The notes beneath the pieces were generated by a model, which was not told the DNA's origin, ran no database searches, and was given only the letters and a program-made list of their open reading frames with translations. The position numbers were made by a program, and so were the translations under genes. A stretch of 64,000 nt of DNA from Coenobita brevimanus (taxonomy: Eukaryota; Arthropoda; Malacostraca; Decapoda; Coenobitidae), in NCBI GenBank assembly GCA_032717465.1, contig CM064681.1:17496939-17560938 (forward strand), written 5' to 3'. Of this stretch, positions 9,990 to 24,900 are shown one piece after another. Each line of letters starts with the position of its first letter. The first letter of the stretch is position 1.

Positions 9990-12900
9990 GTCAGCCCCTA
10001 GTGTTCCTTCCTAGGACGAATTTTGGAATGAAACTAGTCAGACAATTTATGTATATACCTATCTGATTGTGAATGCATAGTTTCTGGCTTACATCCTTTT
10101 CTACAGGTTATTAGTATTTACATATGAAGACTGTGGTGGGTGGGGACGCCCATCATTCACTCAGTTGATGTATTGCTGCCTATTTCTTCCTTCACTTCTC
10201 TCATTCTTTTTCTGTCAACTCTCCTGCCGTCCTATTTTCTCCCATCCTTCCTTTCGTCTTTTATTACTATTCTTCATATTTCAGGCGGCTTAACACTGAG
10301 TGACAAGCCAAATGGTTTCCTGTAAAACAGGAAACTATTTTCAATGCTGGGTGATACCCATATTACCAGAGACTTAGGTGCTGTGGAGCCTATTAAGGTG
10401 CCTGTGTAACTGGCTGGAGATACAAAGGCAGCGTCCCTCCAGGAACCAAACCATACTAATCCCCGCGCATCACTTTGATGAGGTGCATTCTGCCACATGG
10501 GAACATCAGTTCTCTGCATGGCATGGCCCTGCAGGGCTGATTGCTTGCCTGCCATTGATGTGTCTGCTGGACCGCACAGACTGGAGTTATTCATCATCAA
10601 CAACATACGAGAAAGAATTACTGCAATAATAGAACACTAAGGTTTCCAACTGTCCTCTCAGTGTCGGATGGAAGATTTCGTTTATGTATACGGTCGTCCC
10701 ACTGCCGTAGAGTAGGCCATCATTTCCAATAAAGCCAAAGTAAATTGCCTGTGTTTTGGTTTATGTTTTGTAGTAGGTCGTGAGGCTACATGAAACACAG
10801 GAATTGATATATGTGCATATAATTCTTTAATGAAATCGATTTCCCGAGGAAAGTGAACAGTGTGAATAATGTCTGAAACGGCTGAGAGACACTATTTCGG
10901 AATGAACATTAGGATTGGGATTGTTTTGAACGTTGGTATGTTTCCCTCATAATTTAGAGAAACTCAGGTACTAGTTGTATTAAAAGGAAGTGATAGCACT
11001 GGAGACGGCAACACTGAAGTAACATCAGGTATTCCATGCATGCCAGAACAGACAACTGAAAGTGGCAAGAATTGAAGGCAACATGTGATTTAGATATCCC
11101 TAAACTATTCAGCTGCATCAAGTCCTGGGGCTCATCTGAGAAATGGAGGCTACTTGCAAACTCTGAAATTTTATTATTCATGTATAATAAACGTAATTAA
11201 TGAAACTAAGAAAGTGCTACTAAAGGCAAACAGAAGGATATGTATCATTAACTACCTTAATGTTTTGCAGTGGTATCTCACTTAAATGTAGCAACTGAGT
11301 TGGTGTTGGGCAGCGTCCAAGGTGGTCAATGTTTCCCGCTACTGTTGACGGATACATCAAGCATGCTTACTACCTCTGCAAAGGTAAACGCACAAAATAG
11401 CTCGTTAGGCTCAGTAATAACCACAGATAAGCGATATAATATACCTTGATGTCATATCCTTCACCCACTCACAACATCTCACTGCTCCAGTACATCGCTG
11501 ACGTTGGTGCAGCGTGGGGTGTGGGTGTGTTTGAGGTGGGTGTGGATGGCCAGGACGCAAACGTGACACACGGACCGCTCTCCCAGGTGGTGAGCCAGGC
11601 TCTCCAGGTGGGTCACTCTCACATTACTGCTGAGGCGGTTAGGTCAGTCTCATATTACTGCTGAGGTGGGTAGGTTACCCTCACAATACTGTTGAGGCTG
11701 GTAGGTCACTCAGTTAATTTATGTCCTGGCGACGTCAGCAGCTGCGGCAGGTGTCATGGTGTGTCATGGTGGTGGTGGTGAGTGACGACCCAGCCTTCCT
11801 CGCTGCCTTCGCCGAGTGGTCCCTCATGGGCCGTCTCCTGGTCTGGTCAACGAGGCTCCTGTTGGTCACTAGCCTGCCCAGGGAGGACCTCGGGGCTTTA
11901 CTCGCCTCTCATTGGACCTTCTCCATGATGAACACCATGGCAATCATTGTGGAACAATTACCACTGAGGTAAAGGATGGCAGCGGGTATATGAGATTGCT
12001 GGTCATTGATGTTCTAGGAATTTGTATCTTGATGGTGGAGTGATGCATAAAGTTTCGTTGCTAGCCCCTCTCATTATTTTCACCCGGGGAACTTAGCCAC
12101 AGTTATTCAGTCCAGGGCATTCTTTAAATATCCATTGGATATTGTTAGACGCCCTTTACAAAGGTGGTAGTAGTACCCTGAAAATCTTTCCCTTCATCTA
12201 ATGTCAGTTGTACTTCAGTGTTCAAGGATGTATTGGTGATTAAATATTTTTGTGAAGAGCATTATGAAAACATAGGCAACGCAACGATGTTGCAAACCTT
12301 CACTTGACCAAGCACCACCCCCCCCACCTCCCTGCACACCAAACCAAGCGCATAACGGCTCTCACCCCCCAATCTTTTCTTTTAAAGGTGGGCGTAAGGA
12401 GAACGCCTTGACGGCATATAACCAGGGCCCATGAGTATTAGGCTACAGTACTTATTAGGCTTTAGGCATGTGAAACTGTATGGATGCATGCAAATAGGTG
12501 AGCACAAGGTAAAGCACCATGGCAAGAAAATGAAAACTGAGAGGTTTGTGACAGCTGGTGGATTAGACATGGAGGACTAGAGAAATGCAGGAGAATACAA
12601 AGGATTAAAAGACAAATTAAGGAAGTGTGTGAAAAGTCTTGAAGAGAAGGAGAAGAAATAGGAGGGGGATTTCTATGCAAGAGGGAAGGATGAAACATTA
12701 CCAAGGGTTCACAGGGTGAATGGATTTAGTGACAGTGATACTCTACTTTTAGAGTGTATTTAGAATAATAGTTAGTGATTGCAAACATGTGGTTAAAATA
12801 CACCTACAAGTATACGCTGACAGGAAGAAAGGGGTGGACAGCAATGCATCAATAAACTGTGCCTAGCTATCAGATGTGGGAAGCAAAAGCTGTCATATAT

Positions 12901-15900
12901 TATTTTCAGGTTGGAGAAACAGTAAGTAGAGAGGAAGAAATTCTGGCTTCTTCGGGAATCAATGAATAATAACATATCTAATAATCTGGTTAGTGGTGAG
13001 GAGGTGGGGAAAGAAAGAATTGGTTATCTTAATCAACCTCTCAAATTATACTGACACACTGAGTTTGTAATAGCTGAAATGAAACTTAACAAATTAATCA
13101 CACTGTCCTGGTCGAGGTTCGATCTCGGGCCCCCGCACATCATACACGCGCACGTTACCATTGAGCCAAGGAGAGGATCCACATTTTGCTTCTAGGCAAC
13201 GCGGGTTTTTATACACCCCATTACAAGTTGCCATGAAAGAAAGGGGTTCATTAGACAGACACATACAGTATTATGATAAAAGGAATTGAAAGAGATCAAC
13301 GAATCTTCACAACTATCATGAAAGTATAATGCAAGAGGGAATTGGATGGGAAAGGTAGAGAAGGAAAAGTACTGAGCGGCAGAGCACAGTTAGACATTAA
13401 ATTGTATAAGAAGTATGGTCCCATGTGGCAAGTTATGTTAACAAGATAATAAATTCGTGCTTTGTATGAAATAACTTTTAAGGCATTCATACATTTTTTT
13501 GTTCTAACCTTATTAAAGAACAGTCGCTCCATCTAAGAGAAGATTACGTCTTACACATATTCGACAAAGCAAAAAAAAAAAAAAAATTATGCAAGAAATA
13601 TCTTGTGATCAAAATCTGAGTTAAAACATTACAAATGGCGTGTCTAATGTGTATGCTTAATTACAATTTTTGGTCGTAAAGTTTGTTTCCGATCAATCCT
13701 TATAATAACCGGGCTATTCCCCATAAAGGTATGAGTGACTGGGCTTATTAAATCCATTTCAGGTTTGGGTTATTCACTCACTTGCCTTACACCCCTGACG
13801 GTCCTCAGGTGGTGCAGGTTGCCTCCTGGACAACGGGTCATGAACTCCTCCACTTCAGTGATCTCAAGCTGCTCATGGAGAAATACCGCAAGTATGCATT
13901 AGCGTAAACTGCATCATTCACTGGAGCTAGCCTAAAGGTCTCCACAAACATGAGCTCTACAGAGCAGAATCTAGGAACGACCTGAATTAATAATCATATT
14001 AACATAATACTTTACAGAGATATATGCTTCATAAACAACATAATGGAAAGCTAGGTCACGCACCTATACATAACGTAATGCAATACTAGGATGGTTATTT
14101 ATACCCTGGGGGTAGGGTTTTTTTTCAAGAATACTCCCCCAGTATCCCTGCTTGTCGTAAAAGGCGACTAAAAGGGTTGGCGGAGGGTTAGTGCCCCTCC
14201 CCGGAAAACAACTAACTAAAAAAACAAACAATAAGCCTCGGACAATGACTGACCAAATGATGACGACCAAGGACCGGACAAAGGACATGGTAATTGAAAC
14301 TTGGAATGTAAGGGGAGCGAATGATGAGGTGAAAGAGAGAGAGATTGTCCAGGTGCTTGAGGGTGCGAAAGTGGATGTATGTGGAATAACTGAAACAATA
14401 GGAGAAAGTGTGAGAGAATGGGAGTATGGATGGGGTATATGTGCAGGAGTAGGTGAGAATGAGAGAACAAAGGAAGGAGTATGTATAGTTGTGTGTAAAA
14501 GATGGAAGAGGAGCATAAGACAGTATGGATCAGTTGGGTCAAGGATTATGTGGGTAAAGTTGAAATTTGGAATACAAATGTGGGCAATTGTGTGTGTGTA
14601 TGCACCAACGCAAGATCGAGCTAGAAGAGTGAGAGAAGAGTTCTGGACAAATGTAGAAGTATGCATGGAAAAGTTTGGAAGGAATGAGAGAGTGTTTTTG
14701 ATTGGTGATATGAATGGTAAAGTTGGGAATGTGAAGGTGGATGGAATAGTTGGTGAGTGGGGTGTGCCTGCTGAGATAGATGAGAATGGCAGTGCGTTAG
14801 TGGACATTTGTGCTGGGAGGGGGTTGGTGATAGCCAATACCCTCTTCAGGCACAAAATGATCCACAGGTATACATGGCGAGTGATGAGAAGGGTGGGTGG
14901 TGAACTGAAGGAAAGGAAGGCAATGACTGATTATGTGTGTGTGGATGAAAGGATGCGAAGATGTGTAAAGGATGCAAGAGTGTATAGAGGTTGGGGGAGT
15001 GGACTTTCTGACCACTACTTGGTGGTGGCCAGAATTAGAATGCAAGTAAGATGGAGGAATAGAGGAAGGGAAACACGAGAGGAAGGAGTAGTTGCAAGGA
15101 GAGTGGAAAGATTACAAGAGGATGAGAAAAAGGCAGAGTATAAGAGAGAAGTGGAGGAACGATTGGGTAAATATGAATTGGAGCAGATGGAAGACGTGGA
15201 AGGTGTGTGTAAGATATTTACAGAAGAAATATGTGCAGCATGTGATGTGGTGTGTGGAAGGAAGAGAAGACGGAGGGGGGTGCAAGGAACAGCGTGGTGG
15301 ACTGAAGAGGTGAAATAGGCTGTGGCACAAAAGAAGAAAGCATACAATGAATGGATGAGAAATAGGGGCGTGGAAGAAGTTGAGAGGCGGAAGACAGAGT
15401 TATATGTAGAAAGAAAGAGAGAGGTGAAAAGATTAGTAAGAGAGAGTAAGAAGAGAGTGGATGAGGAATTTGGAAGGAATTTGAGTGTAAAGTGGAGGGA
15501 CTGTAAGAAAATGTTCTGGAGAGAGGTGAAAAGAGTAAGACATGGTGGAAGTGAAGTTAGCAGGGGAGTGAAAGATAAAAATGGTAGATTACTAGTGGAG
15601 AAGGGAGAAAAAGTGAGCAGATGGAGAGAACACTTTAAGGAATTGTTGAACGTAGAGGATGGAAGTAATGCGAGTATAAGTGGCTGGGGAATGGCTGGGA
15701 GAAGGAGGGAGGTGAGAAGACAGGAAGAAATCAGTAGGATAGAAGTTGTGGAAGCAATGAAGAAAGTTAAATCGGGGAAAGCCCCAGGAATTGATGGAGT
15801 GTGTGGTGAAATGCTGAAGCATGGGTGAGAGATAGTAGTAGAATGGATGTGGAAGATGTGCAGATTGGCATGGGAGGAAGGTAGAGTCCCGGAGGATTGG

Positions 15901-18900
15901 AAGTCAGGTATAATTATTCCCTTGTACAAAGAAAAAGGGGAAAAAGAAGTGTGTGGTAATCATAGGGGCATTTGTCTTCTTAGTATAATAGGAAAAGTGT
16001 ATGGTAGGATACTTATAGACAGAGTTAGAGAAAGAACAGAGAAATTAGTTGGAGAAGAACAGGGAGGCTTTAGGAAGGGAAGAGGTTGTGTAGATCAGAT
16101 ATTCATTCTTAGATCTTTAGTGGAAAAGTTTCTAGAGAAGGGAAAGAAGTTGTATGCGGCTTTCATGGATTTGGAGAAAGCATTAGACAGGGTGGATAGA
16201 CAAGGATTGTAGAAAGTGTTAAGAATATATGGAGTAGATGGGAAGTTGTTGAATGCTGTGAAGAGTATGTATGATGGTGCGAAGGCTGCAGTGCGTGTGG
16301 ATGGTGAACTAAGTGAATTTTTCTCTTTGAAAGTTGGGTTGAAACAGGGATGTGTCATGTCTCCATGGTTGTTCAATCTGTACATGGATGGGGTAATAAA
16401 AGAGGTACAAGGTAGGGTAGTGGATGTTGGAGTGGCCCTGGTGAGAGAGGATAGTGTTTGGAAACTCCCTGTACTGTTGTTTGCAGATGATACTGTGTTG
16501 TTGAGTGAAGACGAAGTGGAGCTGCAAGGCTTGGTGGATGAGTTTGAGAGAGTTTGTAAGAAACGGAATCTAAAGGTGAATGTAGGGAAGAGTAAAGTGA
16601 TGGTCTTTGAGAGAGGTGAAGTTAGTGAATGTACAGCGAGGTTGGATGGTGAGGAATTGGAAAATGTGAGTACGTTTAAGTACTTGGGTAGTGTGATGAG
16701 TAAGGATGGAGGTTTGGAGGGTGAAGTGCTTGAAAGGGTACAGCAGGGAAGAAAGGTTGCTGGTTCTTTGAAAGCAGTGATAAGAAACAGGGAAGTGAGC
16801 ATGGAAGTGAAAAAGTTACTACATGACAGTATTGTGATACCAACTCTAACGTACGGAAGTGAAGCTTGGACATTGTTGGAAGGACACAAGTCAAGAGTGA
16901 GAGCAGTGAAAATGAGTTATTCAAGAGGACCCTGTGGAGTCACGTGGAGAGACAGGCTGACGAATGAGGATATAAAGAAGCGTTGTGGTGTTGATGTGGA
17001 TGTGATAGGAAGCGTTATGAGGAACACACTGAGGTGGTTTGGCCATGTGGAGAGGATGGAGGGTGAAAGACTGACGAAGAGAGTGTATGTGAATGAGGTG
17101 GAGGGGGGAAGAGGGAGGGGGAGGCCGAGGATGAGATGGAGGGATGGGGTGGAGAGGTATATGAGAGAGGGGGGTGTGAGTTGGGAGCAGGGCAGTGAAA
17201 TGGCGGGGGACAGGGCAACTTGGAGGCGATTTGTTTGTGGCCACCTCAAACGGGATTGAGGCGTCTGGCAATAGATAGATAGATAGATTAATGCACAACA
17301 GGTGCTGAAGTGAAAAAAAACTGGTCATGGAGGTCCAGGTTAGGAAAAAGAGATACCTCAGAAACGAATCACAGTAATTTTTGATAGCTGGTTTGTGGTA
17401 AGGAGAGCAAGAAAGGGCCGGCAGTTTGAAAAAGAAAGTAGGATATGACAGGGAAGAGGAAATAAATAAGTGGAAGGTGCACGAAGATGGGAAAGATACT
17501 ATGATGTCTCTAGGCTACATGTGTTGTCATCGATTGCAGCATCATGGTTTTGGTTGCACATTACGGTGCGGGGATGTATCCCAGGATGTCATTAGCTCTG
17601 ACTAGGTGGTCGAGGTAACGGGTTAATCATCCAGTTCTGGAACCAAACTAATGGCGAGGAAATATGGTGCAGGACGATATGGGTGCATGGAGTGGTGAGT
17701 CATGGACAGGTTAGGTTACTTGTCGAAGGGAAACTTGTGTGGTTCATGTATGTTTATGGAGGCACTACTGGTATAGAAACAGGGTGTTCTATATCATTTG
17801 GTGTCTTATGGGATATAGTTCATCCTAATAATTTAGAATCTGTGTCCGGCAGGTTGACTGCCTCTCAGGCAGCAGGTGTAGCAAGTCAGATGTTGTTGTC
17901 GCTTGCCAGGTTAGGTAGATATGTAGGATCACTGTTCATGTATACGAATTTGATAGGCCTGTAAACTTCTGCAAGTATGTATTGTACATAATATTCAGTA
18001 TAATTTATGTTGACATACTGTTCATTCTCAGTGGTTATCTGCATTTTGGTTTCAGATCAACTAGCGGGGTAATGGTTTCCTACCTTAATTAAAAGATTTT
18101 ATCTGATATCTTTATTCATCTTTTTCCTGAATTTGTGCAAATATCTTCATACGAAGCAGATACTGAGCAAACGATACAGATCTTCTACAGGCGAGCCTCT
18201 GCATTCTAATAAATGTAGGAAGAAGAGGGTTTAAAATCTACCAGTGCAATGGCTTACGGCACTTGTAAATGATGCCTACTGTAAATTCTTTTGTAGTACT
18301 TCAACTTAAGATCACATCTCAGACTTTTATTGCAGTCTCCTTGATAATTATCTGTACCCAGGAGTGTATACGTTGCCTGACTGTTTCCTTCAGGCAATTA
18401 TTGGCATGACATTCATATGGTCATGTGAATACTGATGATGAGTTCTGATTAATTATGTCTGTACTAACACTAACAAGTCAAATCTTTATAGAAATACTGT
18501 AATTGCAAGACCCTTACCAAATCTTTCAATGTGTGTATTAAAGACTCAAGGATATTTTCCTTCTTCTACATGACTTCATTGTCAGAGTGTTGTTCTCTAT
18601 GAAACTCGTACTTTCCAAGTGTCATAACTTCACTGATATTTTAAAGCAAGTTATCTTTAGGAAGCTAAACACAGTACATTTAATGTACTGTTCAAGTTTC
18701 ACTATAATCACAGGTAAGAATAATTATAGAAAATACACTCACAATTCAATTAACTACACAGTAGGAAATTTCCTGCAGTTTCCACAGTGCAACCGTAAAC
18801 GTAACCGCCCTGCCTTATGAGCCCTACTGGATGACATCAGTTGTTGGCAACACCACCAGGTATTTCGGCATGGACTTCAGCCAGCTGGTGGCTGTAAGCG

Positions 18901-21900
18901 ATGCCCTCAACTTTACCTTCCGTATCCTGCCAACAAATAATTGGGGAGAGGTAATAACCATTATTATGTTGGCACCTACGGCTCTGTAGTAATTCTTCCT
19001 TTGTAAGTTTATTTTTTTGTTTTTTACATAATACAGCTGATTCCGTTAATGGCCAGAGGTTAATTAATAATTTAAACATTCTTGGTTGGAGGAATTTGTA
19101 TGCTTTTGTATAATGAATTTCTCTAAAACTCCCTAAAACTAAAGAAAACCATGAATAATGCTGGAAAAGTTTTCAAATCTCTCCATACGCACTGACACTT
19201 TTAGCAGCCGAAAAGCTACAGGATTCAGCGATATTATGAGGCGTCCCATTCATGAGGTATTAGCGGGGCAGAAAAAAAAAAAAATGAACGTGAAATAAAT
19301 CAAGTGTTACAACACCTCAGCCAAAGCACTGAGTGATTATGTAAGACTATACGTGCTATTAAATTACCTCGATAAACCTCAGGAATTTTATTCACACTGA
19401 TTCTACAACTATAATGTGCTCGATTTGGGGCTGCAAAAACACACTTAATCTGAGTCGCAGAAGCTGTAAATCATTTTCAAACAAACTGCATGTGAGGATA
19501 CTTCATTGCTGTAAACATACACTTACCTGAGTCTCAGAAGCTGTAAATTATCATCATATATACTGCAGGTGAGGATATTTCATCGTCTGTGTGTAAATGC
19601 ATGCTGCACTGAGTGTATAGTTCCCTACATTTAAACGTAAATATATTGTGAAACATTGTAGTAAAATAATATATATTCCGTTCAAACGATTATCATCTCT
19701 CGCATAAAGTTGGATGAGAAAGAGTGCATACAAAGTAAGAGAATCATCAGCATGTCCAGTGCAATAATCAATATAGTCCTCGGCACATAACTCAGGCCCC
19801 TTGTAAGTAGGATAAGTAATGTCGGTCAAAAAAAAAATTAGCTCTTCTATATAATTTCCCATTTCGTGATCGGCTGTATCTTTTGTTTTACTTCCTTTGC
19901 TCATTTCTTCTTTAATTTTTTCTTCATTTTTTTCTATACACTTCGTATTTTACTATCTTTTTTGCTTCACTTTTTCCAATTCTTACCAGGTTTTCAGTTA
20001 TATTTATTTTTGAAAGCCTGTATTTCTTTCATATATTCTCTTTCATTTTCCTCACAATAACATTTCATTTTAACCTCTACTGCTTCTTCTTCTCTATCAT
20101 TAAGGTCTATATAATATTCCAATTTCTTCTGATTTATCTTGTGCTCAATTTTCATTCCTTTTGTTTCATATAACAGTGCAAATTTTCGTGTTGTTCTTGG
20201 CACCTTCAGCAACTTAGTTAGGTACTGTGTTTGTATGTTATTAAATTCTTTTTTCTCCTGCTCCTTCAGTTTCTTCAACACTTCTACTCCAAATAGTGCC
20301 ACTGGTGACACACATGTGTTATACAATTTTAAACCTATTTTTAGCCTCTTTTCATTCATCTCTTTCTTGTTTATTATATTCATACTTTCATTTGCTGCTA
20401 TTCTCGCCTTGTTTATTCTGTTTTTTACATCTTCTTTATATCTTCCTTGTGTTTGTATTATTTTTCCTATGTATTTATCCGATGGTAAAGTTGGGAATGT
20501 GAAGGTGGATGGAATAGTTGGTGAGTGGGGTGTGCCTGCTGAGACAGATGAGAATGGCAGTGCGTTAGTGGACATTTGTGCTGGGAGGGGGTTGGTGATA
20601 GCCTATACCCTCTTCAGGCATAAAATGATCCACAGGTATACATGGCGAGTGATGAGAAGGGTGGGTGGTGAACTGAATGAAAGGAAGGGAAAGATTGATT
20701 ATGTGTGTGTGGATGAAAGGATGCGAAGATGTGTAATGGATGCAAGAGTGTATAGAGGTTGGGGGAGTGGACTTTCTGACCACTACTTGGTGGTGTCCAG
20801 AATTAGGATTAGTAAGATGGAGGAATAGAAGAAGGGAAAGACGAGAGGAAGGAGTAGTTGCAAGGAGAGTGAAAAGGTTACAAGAGGATGAAAAAAAGGC
20901 AGAGTATAAGAGAGAAGTGGAGGAACGATTGGGCAAATATGAAATGGAGCAGATGGGAGACGTGGAAGATGTGTGTAGGATATTTACAGAAGAAGTATGT
21001 GCAGCATGTGATGTGGTGTGTGGAAGGAAGAGAAGACGGAGGGGGGTGCAAGGAACAGCGTGGTGGACTGAAGAGGTGAGAGGCTGTGGCACAAAAGAAG
21101 AAAGCATACAATGAATGGATGAGAAATAGGGGCGTGGAAGATGTTGAGAGGCGGAAGAGAGAGTTATATGTAGAAAGAAAGAGAGAGGTGAAAAGATTAG
21201 TAAGTGAGAGTAAGAAGAGAGTGGATGAGGAATTTGGAAGGAATTTGAGTGTAAAGTGGAGGGACTGTAAGAAAATGTTCTGGAAACAGGTAAAAAGAGT
21301 AAGACAAGGTGGAAGTGAAGTTATCAGGGGAGTGAAAGATAAAAATGGTAGATTACTAGTGGAGGGGGGAGAAAAAGTGAGCAGATGGAGAGAACACTTT
21401 AAGGAATTATTGAACATAGAGGATGGAAGTAATGCGAGTATAAGTGGCTGAGGAATGGCTGGGAGAAGGAGGGAGGTGAGAAGACAGGAAGATATCAGTA
21501 GGATAGAAGTTGTGTAAGCAATGAAGAAAGTTAAATCGGGGAAAGCCCCAGGAATTGATGGAGTGTGTGGTGAAATGCTGAAGCATGGGTGAGAGATAGT
21601 AGTAGAATGGATGTGGAAGATGTGCAGATTGGCATGGGAGGAAGGTAGAGTCCCGGAGGATTGGAAGTCAGGTATAATTATTCCCTTGTACTAAGGAAAA
21701 GGGGAAAAAGAAGTGTGTGGTAATCATAGGGGCATTTGTCTTCTTAGTATAATAGGAAAAGTGTATGGTAGGATACTTATAGACAGAGTTAGAGAAAGAA
21801 CAGAGAAATTAGTTGGAGAAGAACAGGGAGGCTTTAGGAAGGGAAGAGGTTGTGTAGATCAGATATTCATTCTTAGATCTTTAGTGGAAAAGTTTCTAGA

Positions 21901-24900
21901 GAAGGGAAAGAAGTTGTATGCGGGTTTTATAGATTTGGAGAAAGCATATGACAGGGTGGATAGACAAGGATTGTGGAAAGTGTTAAGAATATATGGAGTA
22001 GATGGGAAGTTGTTGAATGCTGTGAAGAGTATGTACGATGGTGCGAAGGCTGCAGTGCGTGAGGATGGTGAACTAAGTGAATTTTTCTCTTTGAAAGTTG
22101 GGTTGAAACAGGGATGTGTCATGTCTCCATGGTTGTTCAATCTGTACGTGGATGGGGTAATAAAAGAGGTACAAGGTAGAGTAGTGGATGTTGGAGTGGC
22201 CCTGGTGAGAGAGGATAGTGTTTGGAAACTCCCTGTACTGTTGTTTGCAGATGATACTGTGTTGTTTAGTGAAGACGAAGGGGAGCTGCAAGGCTTGGTG
22301 GATGAGTTTGGGAGAGTGTGTAAGAAACGGAATCTAAAGGTGAATGTAGGGAAGAGTAAAGTGATGGTCTTTGAGAGGGGCGAAGTCAGTGAATGTACAG
22401 CGAGGTTGGATGGTGAGGAATTGGAAAATTTGAGTACGTGGGTAGTGTGATGAGTAAGGATGGAGGTTTGGAGGGTGAAGTGCTTGAAAGGGTACAGCTG
22501 GGAAGAAAGGTTGCTGGCTCTTTGAAAGCAGTGATAAGAAACAGGGAAGTGAGCATGGAAGTGAAAAAGTTACTGCATGACAGTATTGTGATACCAACTC
22601 TAACGTATGGAAGTGAAGCTTGGACGTTGTTGGAAGGACACAAGTCAAGAGTGAGAGCAGTGGAAATGAGTTATTTAAGAGGAGCCTGTGGAGTCACATG
22701 GAGAGACAGGCTGACGAATGAGGATATAAAGGAGCGTTGTGGTGTGGATGTGGATGTGATAGGAAGTGTTATGAGGAACACACTGAGGTGGTTTGGCCAT
22801 GTGGAGAGAATGGAGGGTGAAAGGCTGACGAAGAGAGTGTATGTGAGTGAGGTGGAGGGGGGAAGAGGGAGGGGGAGGCCGAGGATGAGATGGAGGGATG
22901 GGGTGGAGAGGTATATGAGAGAGGGGGGTGTGAGTTGGGAGCAGGGCAGTGAAATGGCGAGGGACAGGGCGACTTGGAGGCGATTTGTTTGTGGTCACCC
23001 CAAACAGGATTGAGGCTTCTGGCAATAGATAGATAGATAGATTTATGCGATGATTTTCCTTCTATTTCTTTTCTATTAATTTCAATGCCTATCCCGTTTC
23101 CAACAAGTGATGTTTGTTTAGTTTTTTGTTCATTCAGATTTAATCTTTTTAATTTCAGAAATACTTCTATTGTATTTATGACTTCTTGTATGTTTTCATT
23201 GGTTTCAATGGCCATAATGTCATCCTGCAATATTAGCGGACTCAATTTCAGTTTCCCTATTTTCCATTCTTTTTCCTATGCCACTATCATTCTAGATAAT
23301 AAATCCATTGTTATGGAACTCATTATAGCTCCGAATACAGATCCCTGCCTTATCATTTCCTTTACATATATTTCTTTTCATTCACCTATTTCTATTATGG
23401 GTATTAAAACGTTTTCTGAATTCATTTTGTTTATTAACCTCTAGTTTTTTCCTTTTATTCCTTTCAGCCACAGTTCTCTCATAATTTCTTTTAATATCAT
23501 TTTATCAAAGCATTTGGATATATCAAAAAATACTGCAGTCCTATCTTATTTCTTATGTTGTGCATCCTCTAATATTTCTTATTGTAAAGTGATGTTCTCT
23601 TACTGATTTCTCTTTCCTTGTTCCACACTGGTAATCACTCATGTTTTCTAGTTTTTCACTCACCTTGATTTTTATTATTTTTTCAAACATTTTTAGTAAA
23701 TTTGAGTTTAATATTATTCCTCTATACAGTAATTGCTTAGGTCTTTTTTGTGACCTTTACCCTTATATATGTTTTTTATTTATGCTTTGTGCCACTCCTT
23801 TGGTAACTTTTCTCTTTCATATATTATCATCATCATTCTTATTATAGAGTTTTTCAAGCTTCTCCCACTCCTTTTTATCATCTCATTACTTATCTTGTCA
23901 GGCCCTGTTGCTTTTCCCGCTTTCAGACTTGATATTACTGTTCTGACTTCTTTTTCACTCAGTTTTTCATCCTCACTGTTTTTATACTTCCAGCACTCAC
24001 TAGTGAGACTTTCTAATAATTTTGTATATTGATTAAATTCATTAGTAGCCTCGTTGCTTTTATATACCTCTTTATAATATTCCGAGACCCATAATTTTAT
24101 TTTTTTCAGGTTCTCTTATATCATTTCCCTCTCTGTCTCTTATTATGAACTGACACGGTTGTTTCTTTTGGGTCTTCCTCCTTATCTTCCATAATACATC
24201 ATTATTGTTTCTTTTGTCATTCAATTTTTTTGTTATTTCTTCAAGTTTTTGTCCTTCATTTTCTTCAACCTTTTTAGTTATTTGCTGTTCATTTTTTTTT
24301 TTTTTTCATTTATTAGTTTCCTCTTTCTATTTTCATCATTTTCATTGTTTATTTTCTTCCTGATATTTCTTTTATTTTTCATTAGTTGTTTTACTTCTTT
24401 ATCAATTCCAGGTTTAACTTTGTGTGATACTCTTATTTTTCCAAACACCTCGTCGAGTACAGAATATACTGTTTTTACCCATGTCTCCCATTCTTTATCA
24501 ATATCTATTCTTTCACTGTATTGTCTATTCCAATATTTGACAAAGTCCTCGTTCTTTCCAGTCTTCGTTTTATAATTGTTCCAACCTCCTTCTTTATTGA
24601 AATTCCATTTCATTTTTTTGGCATTTCTAACTTCACCCATACTGTCCTCTATTATGACAATTACTGTATTATGATCAGTTTCTTTCATTTCCCTGCCCTT
24701 ATACTTTGTTAGCTTATACAATTTTTGTTCATCAACTGTCATACTTTTAATATCATCCATAACATTCTTATTTGTTATTACATAGTCTAAAATTGACTTT
24801 TCTTCTTGTTTTTTTGCATTTACTCTAGTCCACATTCCTTTGTATTTGTTAGTTCTATAAACAATTTCTCCATTGACTTTTTTAACCATTTAAATTAGTG

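Larger units (their letters stand above)
14102..17288 (+). mobile_element. RTE-like LINE, family B, near full-length copy
   Basis: A 3.2-kb non-LTR retrotransposon in intron 5 of the receptor gene, in sense orientation. It starts with the structured 5' module and encodes an endonuclease and reverse transcriptase in one frame. It ends GGCAATAGATAG with a (GATA)n tail. It is the best-preserved of the five LINE-B copies in the window (9165, 14102, 20485, 48838, 49311). No target duplication is clear. Confidence 0.9.

Noticed and set aside
13107..13183. Functional tRNA gene
   Set aside because: A and B boxes and the T-arm are good, but the acceptor stem does not pair, so a SINE head or tRNA pseudogene is more likely.
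14102..14176. HDV-like self-cleaving ribozyme at the LINE 5' end
   Set aside because: The CTGGGGG/CCCCCAG and GTCG/CGAC stems are suggestive, but I could not place the second long helix of the nested double pseudoknot, so only a structured module is claimed.
14064..14855. Long minus-strand ORFs opposite LINE-B (also 15015-15929 and 16095-16889)
   Set aside because: They are antisense shadows of the LINE-B coding frame and recur opposite every LINE-B copy.
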